Shown here piece after piece: positions 1 through 6,080 of a stretch of 7,728 nt of DNA. The DNA lies in assembly GCA_022790685.1 (NCBI GenBank), contig JAAVXQ010000009.1, forward strand, positions 1-7,728, given 5' to 3'. Positions within the stretch are counted from its first letter, which is position 1; each line of letters starts with the position of its first letter. Source of the DNA: Clostridia bacterium. Its GTDB lineage: Bacteria > Bacillota > Clostridia > TANB77 > CAG-508. The position numbers and the translations under genes are program-made. Under the pieces are notes generated by a model. That model searched no databases. It had not been told where the DNA came from and worked only from the letters and a program-made list of their open reading frames with translations.

Positions 1-1147
1 AAAAACAGTATTAGCTCAAGAAGAAAAAGAAGTTGAAAAAACAATAGGAAAAAATTCACTTTTAAAAAATAAAGTTACAGAAGATGAAATAGCTAAAATA
101 GTATCAAAATGGACAGGAATACCGGTGTCAAAATTGGCAGAAGGAGAAAGAGAAAAATTACTTAATTTAGAAAAAATATTACATCAAAGAGTTGTAGGTC
201 AGGATGAAGCTGTAAAAAAAGTTAGTGAAGCTATTTTAAGAGCAAGAGCAGGAATAGCTAATCCAAATAGACCAATTGGTTCTTTCTTATTTTTAGGACC
301 AACAGGAGTAGGAAAAACAGAGCTTGGTAAAACCTTAGCTGGAACTTTATTTGATGATGAAAAAAATATGATAAGATTTGATATGTCAGAATATATGGAA
401 AAAGCAAGTGTAACAAGACTACTTGGTGCACCTCCAGGATATGTAGGATATGAAGAGGGAGGACAACTTACAGAAGCTGTTAGAAGAAGACCATATGCAG
501 TTTTATTATTTGATGAAGTTGAAAAAGCTCATCCAGATGTTTTTAATATTTTCTTACAAATTTTAGATGATGGTAGAGTAACAGATTCTCAAGGAAGAAC
601 AGTTGATTTTAAAAATACAATAATAATTTTAACTTCAAATTTAGGTTCACAACTTATATTAGATAGTATAGAAGATGATGGAGAAATAACAGAAGGTGCA
701 AAAGATAATATAAAAGAAGTTCTTAAAGATTACTTTAGACCAGAATTTTTAAATAGATTAGATGAAATAATATATTTCAAAGCATTAGAAAAAGATGTAG
801 TATATGGAATAGTAGAATTATTATTAAGATCATTGGCTAAAAGAATAAGAGAAAAAGGAATAGCGCTTTCTGTTACAAAAGAAGCAATACAATATTTAAT
901 TGATGAAGGTTATGATATAACATATGGTGCAAGACCATTAAAAAGAATTATACAAAGTGAAATTGAAACTATGTTAGCTAGAAAAATCATAGCCAAAGAA
1001 ATTGTGGCAGGAGAGAAGATAGAAATATTTTTAGATAAAGAAAAAAATGAATTGGACACTAAAAAAATTCCAAGAAAAGAAATAGAAAAAGCACCTGCAA
1101 ATGATGTAAATACTACAAAAGAAGAGAATAGTGATGAAAACACATAG
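1..1147 (+). CDS. clpB: ATP-dependent disaggregase ClpB, C-terminal half (5' end outside window)
   Basis: This is the second AAA+ module of ClpB, the ring-shaped chaperone that pulls polypeptides out of aggregates together with DnaK. The frame is open from base 2, so the gene starts upstream and the GTG at 125 is an internal Val codon. Visible in order are the ClpB-like linker (KWTGIPVSKLAEGE, about 110-145), Walker A GPTGVGKT (296-319), the substrate-gripping pore loop GAPPGYVGYEEGGQ (about 426-465), Walker B VLLFDE (about 499-516), and the sensor/arginine-finger stretch FRPEFLNRLDE (about 734-765). A small C-terminal domain with YGARPLKR follows. The WTGIPV and EGEREKLL wording fits ClpB better than ClpC. 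After the usual end there is a charged tail of roughly 35 residues rich in Lys, Glu and Asn. The first module and middle domain would lie upstream. No CGG codon occurs here. Confidence 0.93.
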   Translation, partial: KTVLAQEEKEVEKTIGKNSLLKNKVTEDEIAKIVSKWTGIPVSKLAEGEREKLLNLEKILHQRVVGQDEAVKKVSEAILRARAGIANPNRPIGSFLFLGPTGVGKTELGKTLAGTLFDDEKNMIRFDMSEYMEKASVTRLLGAPPGYVGYEEGGQLTEAVRRRPYAVLLFDEVEKAHPDVFNIFLQILDDGRVTDSQGRTVDFKNTIIILTSNLGSQLILDSIEDDGEITEGAKDNIKEVLKDYFRPEFLNRLDEIIYFKALEKDVVYGIVELLLRSLAKRIREKGIALSVTKEAIQYLIDEGYDITYGARPLKRIIQSEIETMLARKIIAKEIVAGEKIEIFLDKEKNELDTKKIPRKEIEKAPANDVNTTKEENSDENT

Positions 1148-1182
1148 AATAATAATAACAATAAATTTATGGAGTATTGGCT

Positions 1183-2332
1183 ATGGAAAATGAGAAAAAA
1201 GTGTTACTAGAAATGAATGGCGGAATTTCTGAGTCTGCTGAGGCTATGCCTGCTACAGAGTCAGTATGCGTAGCAAGTAAAAAAAATAAAAAAGTTCTAT
1301 TAGGAATGAGTGGCGGAGTTGATAGTAGCGTATCAGCAATTTTACTAAAAGAACAAGGTTATGAGGTTATAGGAATTACAATGGAACTATTTAAAGATGA
1401 AGAAGATAGCTCTTCTGTAGTTGATGCAAAAAGAATATGTGATTATTTAAATATTCCACATTATACAGTGAATTTTAAAGATAGATTTTCAAAATATGTA
1501 ATTGATAATTTTATATGTGAGTATAAAAATTGTAGAACTCCAAATCCATGTATAGAATGTAATAAACACCTAAAGTTTGGTGCTATGTATGAAAAAGCAA
1601 AAGAATTAGGAGCAGATTATATTGCAACTGGACATTATGCAAAAATAGAATATAGTGAAGAATATTCAAGGTATGTGCTAAAAAAATCAGCTTCATCAAA
1701 AAAAGATCAAAGCTATGTATTATATGGTATACCAAAAGAAATTTTAAGTAAGATAATATTTCCACTTTCAGATTTTGAAAACAAAGATGAAATAAGAAAT
1801 ATAGCTAAAGAAAAAGGTCTTTCTATTGCTAGTAAACCAGATAGTGAAGATATTTGTTTTATACCAGATGGAAATTACAAAAAATTTATGGAAGAGAAAT
1901 ATGATATAAAAAAGAATTTAGGTAATATTGTAAATAAAGCTGGAAAAGTACTAGGAAAACATAATGGACTTTACAATTATACAATAGGCCAAAGAAAAGG
2001 ATTAGGAATATCCAATCCAGTTCCACTATATGTATTAGGCTTTAATAAAGAAAAAAATGAAGTGATAGTTCGGAGAAAAACATGAACTATTTTCAAAAGA
2101 GTTAATAGTAAAAGATATAAATTTATTATTAATAGAAGATATAACTAAACCAATAAAAGTTAAAACAAAAATACGATATGCAGCCAAAGAAGCAGATAGT
2201 TTATTGGAAAAAATAGATGAAAATTCTGTAAAGATTACTTTTGAAGAAGAACAAAGAGGTATTACACCAGGGCAATCGGCAGTTTTTTACTTAAATGATA
2301 TTGTATTAGGTGGAGGAAAGATATATGCCTGA
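1183..2332 (+). CDS. mnmA: tRNA 2-thiouridylase MnmA, read through a +1 frameshift at 2071
   Basis: MnmA makes 2-thiouridine at U34 of tRNA-Lys, -Glu and -Gln, using ATP and sulfur relayed from a cysteine desulfurase. The frame 1183-2070 (296 aa) holds the PP-loop SGGVDSS (residues 43-49), the first catalytic Cys in CRTPNPC (Cys123), ATGHYA, KDQSYVLYG, the second catalytic Cys in SEDICF (Cys225) and YTIGQRKGLG. In that frame CGG-AGA-AAA-ACA-TGA then ends the gene. Skipping C2071 gives V-G-E-K-H-E-L-F and continues through RYAAKEA and EEQRGITPGQSAV to a TGA at 2330-2332, which is the normal C-terminal domain. The total is about 382 aa. ATG 1183 is chosen because GGAG (1171-1174) lies 8 bases upstream. 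The first 35 or so residues are an extension in which KKVLLEMNGG mimics the real KKVLLGMSGG. If CGG were read as Arg, the product would stop after 300 aa without the last domain. Confidence 0.93.
2068..2076 (+). other. +1 frameshift site in mnmA, GTT-CGG-AGA
   Basis: The zero frame reads GTT-CGG-AGA and reaches TGA three codons after the CGG-AGA pair (2083-2085). Homology to MnmA resumes one base later, GTT-(C)-GGA-GAA, giving the family-like V-I-V-G-E. CGG occupies 2071-2073. The site resembles those at 4228 and 5869. The frame change is seen directly from the two overlapping coding frames; that it happens during translation is inferred. Confidence 0.85.
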
Positions 2333-2855
2333 GGCTAAAGAAGTTATTGAAGCTAGAGAAAAAACAAATGATAGAGAATATTTTTTAAAAATAGTACAAG
2401 AAATGCCACTATTAATAGAATGGGCAAATGATGAAATAAGAGACGATAAAGAAGTTGTTTTAGAGGCAGTAAAAAAGGACTCTGGAGCTTTAGAATTTTC
2501 AAGTGAAAGATTAAAAGATGACAAAGAGGTGGCTTTAGAGGCAGTTTCTAAAGCTGGATGGACAACTTGTTATTTAAGTGAAAGATTAAAAGATGATAAA
2601 GAGGTTATATTAAAAGCAGCAGAAAATGATGGTCAAGTATTATATTTTGCAAGTCAAGCTCTAAGAGATGACAAAGATGTAGTATTAGCTTCTGTTAGTA
2701 ATAAACCTATAATAATAAAATACGCTAGTCTAAGATTAAGACAAGATAAAGAAGTTGCAACAGTAGCTGTAAAAAAAGGAAAGAAAAAAGTAATAGATTT
2801 TTTAGCTGAAGATTTAAAAAAAGATGAAGATCTTTTAAAACTTTTAGAAGAATAA
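2325..2855 (+). CDS. DUF4116-type repeat protein
   Basis: This 176-aa soluble protein is built mainly of tandem helical repeats of about 25 residues. Each repeat begins (D/Q)DK(E/D)V and ends near (S/A)xxL(K/R), starting at about residues 40, 65, 90, 115 and 140, with a short remnant at 166. The pattern (DDKEVVLEAV...LEFSSERLK) matches DUF4116, a repeat of unknown function common in gut bacteria and likely to form a solenoid for protein contacts. No catalytic motif, signal peptide or membrane segment is visible. ATG 2325 is preferred over an in-frame GTG at 2310 because GGAGG (2312-2316) lies 8 bases upstream of it. The gene overlaps the 3' end of mnmA by 8 bases, but only if mnmA is read through its +1 shift, which suggests translational coupling. 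The role is unknown. Confidence 0.8.
   Translation: MPEAKEVIEAREKTNDREYFLKIVQEMPLLIEWANDEIRDDKEVVLEAVKKDSGALEFSSERLKDDKEVALEAVSKAGWTTCYLSERLKDDKEVILKAAENDGQVLYFASQALRDDKDVVLASVSNKPIIIKYASLRLRQDKEVATVAVKKGKKKVIDFLAEDLKKDEDLLKLLEE
2442..2819 (+). repeat. 75-bp tandem coding repeats (five units)
   Basis: These repeats encode the 25-residue units of the DUF4116-type protein. Most copies have diverged at the DNA level. The junction 2501-2530 recurs at 2576-2605 with 29 of 30 bases identical, exactly 75 bases apart, pointing to a fairly recent unit duplication or conversion. The last unit is one codon longer (26 residues). Confidence 0.8.
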
Positions 2856-2862
2856 AGAGAAT

Positions 2863-2908
2863 AACATTTCTTTTTTAGAATATATTTTTAAAAAAGAGGT
2901 GTTTTTTT
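2863..2908 (+). terminator. Hairpin with T-run directly before yqfC; candidate terminator or translation-blocking stem
   Basis: Bases 2863-2877 pair with 2889-2903 in a 15-bp stem with two G-U pairs and an 11-base loop. Seven T residues (2902-2908) follow and run straight into the yqfC ATG. This has the shape of an intrinsic terminator for the clpB-mnmA-DUF4116 block, although the stem is A/T-rich. The 3' arm contains AAAGAGGTG, the yqfC ribosome binding site, so the same stem could also block yqfC translation. The pairing is seen directly; the function is inferred. Confidence 0.5.
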
Positions 2909-3178
2909 ATGATAAATATAAATAAAATAAATCAAATGTTAGAAATTCCTAGAGAAGTATCAGGTAAAGTTCCAAAAATAACAATAGTTGGATTTGAGGA
3001 AGTTTTAATTGAAAACTTTAAGGGAATTCTAGAATATGAAGATTTTTTTGCTAGAATTAGTACATATATTGGAATTATAAATATAAATGGTTTTAATTTA
3101 AAACTTAGTCAAATGACAGAAGATGATATATTAGTAAAAGGTAAAATTGAAAATATAGATTTTGAAAAAAAGATTTAA
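2909..3178 (+). CDS. yqfC: Sporulation protein YqfC
   Basis: This 89-aa protein matches the YqfC/YabP-like sporulation family. It has an N-terminal IPREVSGKVPKITIVG, then IENFKGILEYED, and a C-terminal EDDILVKGKIENI, which align by eye with the B. subtilis YqfC pattern (PRITMIG, IENHRGLL, EEILLEGKIE). In B. subtilis yqfC and yqfD are adjacent, expressed in the mother cell under sigma-E, and needed for efficient sporulation; the molecular role is unknown. The length is normal. The start is set by AGAGGTG (2895-2901), 7 bases upstream of ATG. No promoter is recognisable immediately upstream, where a hairpin covers the ribosome binding site. The gene lies 25 bases before yqfD. Confidence 0.85.
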   Translation: MININKINQMLEIPREVSGKVPKITIVGFEEVLIENFKGILEYEDFFARISTYIGIININGFNLKLSQMTEDDILVKGKIENIDFEKKI

Positions 3179-3203
3179 ATAAACTAAAAGGAGAAATCTA
3201 AAA

Positions 3204-4405
3204 ATGATTAAGAAAATTTATATGTTACTATGCCGGATATGTTAGTATAAAAGTTGAAGGATTTTATATAGAAAGATTTATAAATATTTGTATGAGTAAA
3301 AGAATAATTTTGCTAGAATCCTTTAGAGAGAAAAGTACTATTTTAAAAGCAAAAATTCTTAAGTCAGAATTTAGAAATATACGAAATATTGCTAAAAAAA
3401 CCAAATGTAAAGTTGAAATTGAGAAAAAGTATGGATTACCATTTTTATTAAATAGATATAAAAAAAGAAAGATATTTGCGATTACAACATTAGTAATTGC
3501 AATTTTTATTTTAGGACTATCTAATTTTGTTTGGAATATTGAACTAGAAGGAAATGTGAAACTAAATCAAGAAGAACTTTTAAGTTCTTTGTATCAAAAA
3601 GGACTAAAAATAGGAATATTAAAGTATAAAATTGATAAAGAAAAAATAATAAATCAAATAAGACTTGAAAATGAAGAAATCGCTTGGATTGGAATTGATA
3701 TAGATGGAACGAATGCAAAAGTAAAAATTGTTGAAGCAACTGAGAAACCAGAAATTATAGATAAAAATGAAATATGCAATATTGTATCTGAAGATTCTGG
3801 AATAGTATCAAAAATAATAGTACAAAATGGAACAGCAAGAGTAAATGTTGGAGATGAAGTAAAAGAAGGAGACTTGTTAGTAGAAGGTGTTATGCAAGGA
3901 AAGTATACGGGAGATAGGTTTGTACACGCTGAAGCTGAAATTTTTGTAAAAAAATATTATGAAAAAGAAAAAAAAGAAGAATTTGTGCAACAAGTTGAAG
4001 AAGAAACAGGAAATAAAGAAGAACGAGCAGAAATTTATATAAATAATTTTAAAATAAATTTCAATAAAGGGGTTTCAAAATTTAAAAATTATGATACAAT
4101 AAAGGCAAGTAAAAAAATAAAACTATTTTCTAATTTTTATATTCCCGTAGAGATTATAAAAATAACTAATATAGAAAAAAATATACTAAGCAAAAAGTAT
4201 AGTAATGAAGAGCTTACTGATAAAATAGTTCGGAGAGTTAGAAGAAGAAATTATTAGAGAAAATAACTTGGAAAACTATACGGATGCACAAAAGGAAGTA
4301 CAAACAGAATTAGATGAAAATGGAGCAAAAGTTAAATTAATTTATGTTGTAGAAAAGAAAATAGGAACTAAAGAAAAGATAGGAGACCTAAGAAAGGATG
4401 ATTAA
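3204..4405 (+). CDS. yqfD: Sporulation protein YqfD, requiring two +1 frameshifts (3234 and 4231)
   Basis: YqfD is a mother-cell membrane protein of sporulation and the usual partner of YqfC. The largest single frame (3292-4257) lacks both ends. Translation from ATG 3204, which has AAAGGAG at 3187-3193, gives ten residues and then TGC-CGG-ATA-TGT-TAG. Skipping C3234 gives G-Y-V-S-I-K-V-E-G-F and I-E-R-F-I-N, the expected YqfD N-terminus, and joins the main frame. One membrane helix lies near residues 89-109, followed by WNIELEGN and an extracytoplasmic domain. At 4231 a second CGG leads to a stop at 4255-4257, while skipping C4231 continues V-G-E-L-E-E-E to TAA at 4403-4405. The combined length is 399 aa, close to the roughly 400 aa of B. 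subtilis YqfD. The shift positions follow from frame and homology; joining them in one protein is inferred. Confidence 0.88.
3231..3239 (+). other. +1 frameshift site near the yqfD start, TGC-CGG-ATA
   Basis: CGG lies at 3234-3236, codon 11 from ATG 3204. The zero frame ends at TAG 3243-3245, so without a shift only a 13-residue peptide results. In the +1 frame GGA-TAT-GTT-AGT gives the YqfD N-terminal pattern and runs without a stop into the main yqfD frame. The preceding codon is TGC, unlike the (G/C)TT at the other sites, so CGG-A is the only fully shared part. Confidence 0.8.
4228..4236 (+). other. +1 frameshift site in 3' part of yqfD, GTT-CGG-AGA
   Basis: CGG lies at 4231-4233. The zero frame gives an Arg-rich run and stops at TAG 4255-4257. 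The +1 frame gives I-V-G-E-L-E-E-E and another 57 residues ending K-D-D, the expected acidic/basic C-terminal stretch of YqfD. The 12 bases 4225-4236 are identical to 2065-2076 in mnmA. Confidence 0.85.
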
Positions 4406-4406
4406 A

Positions 4407-5600
4407 ATGGAAGAAAGAAGTTTAAAAGTTCTTGCAAATGACACAACTTTTTTAAGCAAAATATCAGATACATTAACTAAACTATTAATACCAACTAAAA
4501 TTGGAATTAATGGAATGATAATAAATATTAAAAGAAATACAACATTAAAAACCTTTGAAATCTATAAAGAACTAGAAAATTCTAATGATGTAGAAAAAAA
4601 AGAACAATCAAAAAATAGATATGAAGAAAGTTATACTTTATATCTAGAATCAATAGACAGATACATAATGGATTCAATATATAAAAAGGTAAAAAATAAT
4701 ACTGCCACAATGTTTGAAAAAAATGCTTTATCAAATTATTACACAATAGTACATTTAAAAGATAATGAATATTTAGAATACAAATATAGAAAACAGAAAT
4801 TTTTATTAGAATTAGATTATGAAAATATTGTAGCATCAGAAAAAGATAAACTAATAGGTAGATTTAAAAAACTATATATTGAAAAAGCAGATGTTTTATA
4901 TAAAGGAATTTTAAAGAATTATTCTGTAAAATTAGCTGATGGAATAAAAGCTAAAAATACAAATCAAACAGAAGTATATAGAAATATATTTAATACATTA
5001 GAAGAATATATAAAAAATATTTTGCCTTTAAAATTAGAAGAAGACACAAATAATACATACTCAAAAATAATAAAAGAATATGAAGAATATGAAAAATTTA
5101 GTGTTGGTAAACTAGATGAAAAAGATTTTGTAGAAAAAAATATGATTTTATTAGGATTAAGCAGAGTACTATTTACACATAGTTTACCATTAGTTGCAGC
5201 AGAACAATGTTATAATAAGTTATTAAGAGATACTAGAAATTTAATTGTAAATACTAAATCAAAAGAGAAGAAAGAAGAAGTATATCAAATATTACTAAGA
5301 CTAATAGAAGATTATAATGTTAAATTATTATCAACAAAAGTATATTGGGATAAGCCAGAAGATAGAAATGATTATAAAAAATTCTGGGAAGCTTATAGTA
5401 AGAGCAAAGTTTCAGAAGAAAAAGAAATATTATCTTTAAAAAGAGAACTTCATGATACAGAGGAAAATACAGAAAAATATAAAGAAGTAAGAAGTTTCTA
5501 TAAAGTGAAATTAGTAGAATTAGGCGTAATGAGAGTTTTGAAGAATTCCTTTAAGAAAACAGAGAATTATAGATTTGTTAGAATAAAACAAAGAGGATAA
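4407..5600 (+). CDS. Unrecognised 397-aa, mostly helical protein in the phoH position
   Basis: I do not recognise this protein. It is 397 aa, rich in Lys, Glu, Asn and Tyr, apparently almost all alpha-helical, with no signal peptide, clear membrane segment, Cys/His cluster or nucleotide-binding motif. It has one Cys, in a more hydrophobic central stretch (LLGLSRVLFTHSLPLVAAEQ, about 5151-5210). ATG 4407 is favoured over the in-frame ATG 4398 because AAAGG (4393-4397) abuts the latter but is 9 bases from the former. It starts one base after the yqfD stop, counting yqfD through its second shift, and ends one base before ybeY, so it is probably co-transcribed with both. In many Firmicutes phoH lies between yqfD and ybeY. 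This protein shows no P-loop and is not PhoH. It contains no CGG codon. Confidence 0.75.
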   Translation: MEERSLKVLANDTTFLSKISDTLTKLLIPTKIGINGMIINIKRNTTLKTFEIYKELENSNDVEKKEQSKNRYEESYTLYLESIDRYIMDSIYKKVKNNTATMFEKNALSNYYTIVHLKDNEYLEYKYRKQKFLLELDYENIVASEKDKLIGRFKKLYIEKADVLYKGILKNYSVKLADGIKAKNTNQTEVYRNIFNTLEEYIKNILPLKLEEDTNNTYSKIIKEYEEYEKFSVGKLDEKDFVEKNMILLGLSRVLFTHSLPLVAAEQCYNKLLRDTRNLIVNTKSKEKKEEVYQILLRLIEDYNVKLLSTKVYWDKPEDRNDYKKFWEAYSKSKVSEEKEILSLKRELHDTEENTEKYKEVRSFYKVKLVELGVMRVLKNSFKKTENYRFVRIKQRG

Positions 5601-5601
5601 A

Positions 5602-6073
5602 ATGGAAAGAGTTCAGATAGAATACTTAGAAGTAGAAGAAAATGTAGAATATGATAAACTAATTAAAAAAGTAGTAAAAGAATGTTTTTCTACGGAAAGA
5701 CTAGAAAAAACTAAACTATATATCAGTATTATACTTACAAATCCAGAAAATATAAGAAAGTTAAATAACGAACATAGGAATATAGATAAAGAAACAGATG
5801 TACTTTCATTTCCTATGTTTGAAAAAGAAGAATTAGAAGTTGCTAAAAAAAGCGAATATGAAGAAATACTTCGGAGATATAGTAATATCAGTAGATAGAG
5901 TAAAAACTCAAGCAGAAGAATATGGTCATAGTTTTGAAAGAGAACTTAGTTATATGATAGTACATGGATTTTATCATTTGATGGGTGAAGATCATATTGA
6001 AGAAAATGACAAAATAGTAATGAGACAAAAAGAAGAAAATGTTTTAAATAAATTAAAAATTGTAAGGGTCTAA
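5602..6073 (+). CDS. ybeY: Endoribonuclease YbeY, read through a +1 frameshift at 5872
   Basis: YbeY is a zinc-dependent RNase that acts in 16S rRNA 3'-end maturation and 70S ribosome quality control. The first frame, 5602-5871 (90 aa), contains LNNEHRNIDKETDVLSFPMF, a family hallmark, and then runs via CGG-AGA-TAT to TAG at 5896-5898. Skipping C5872 gives L-G-D-I-V-I-S-V-D, the exact family pattern with no added residue. It is followed by YGHSFERELSYMIVHG and the metal site HGFYHLMGEDH (His121, His125, His131), with TAA at 6071-6073. The joined product is 156 aa, normal for the family. Without the shift all three metal ligands are lost, so the unshifted product would be inactive. AAGAGG (5591-5596) provides the ribosome binding site, and the preceding gene ends one base upstream. 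Confidence 0.94.
5869..5877 (+). other. +1 frameshift site in ybeY, CTT-CGG-AGA
   Basis: CGG lies at 5872-5874. The zero frame stops at 5896-5898; the +1 frame gives L-G-D-I-V-I-S and then the YbeY catalytic half. ATA-CTT-CGG-AGA differs by one base from the 12-base site shared by mnmA and yqfD. The LGDI motif is strongly conserved in YbeY, which makes this the best-fixed of the four shift points: Leu is followed directly by Gly. Confidence 0.88.
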
Positions 6074-6080
6074 TAATATT

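Noticed and set aside
125..1147. clpB product starting at GTG 125
   Set aside because: The same frame is open to the window edge with ClpB-like sequence, and Val at 125 belongs to the conserved WTGIPVSKL stretch.
1234..1259. Small hairpin in the mnmA 5' coding region (AGGC/GCCT core) as a regulatory RNA
   Set aside because: Only four core pairs plus a separated four-base outer match with several mismatches; not enough to support.
2050..2076. prfB-type shift with an upstream Shine-Dalgarno-like stimulator
   Set aside because: No AGGGGG-like element lies 3-6 bases upstream of any of the four sites; the shared GGA(G) is at or after the shift point.
2072..2090. GGAG in the shift site acting as a ribosome binding site for separate translation of the downstream part
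   Set aside because: In mnmA the nearby ATG (2082) is in the wrong frame; at 4231 and 5872 no start codon in the +1 frame lies at a suitable distance, and the site at 3234 has no GGAG.
2071..5874. Sequencing or assembly errors creating the four frameshifts
   Set aside because: The extra base is not in a long homopolymer (TTCGG at three sites), while the long A and T runs that usually cause errors are in frame throughout. The link to zero-frame CGG is not explained by errors. It cannot be fully excluded without reads.
1183..6073. mnmA, yqfD and ybeY as ordinary decaying pseudogenes
   Set aside because: Each is otherwise intact with conserved catalytic residues on both sides of the break. All four lesions are the same event at the same codon and frame, and there are no stops, deletions or varied frameshifts as expected in decay.
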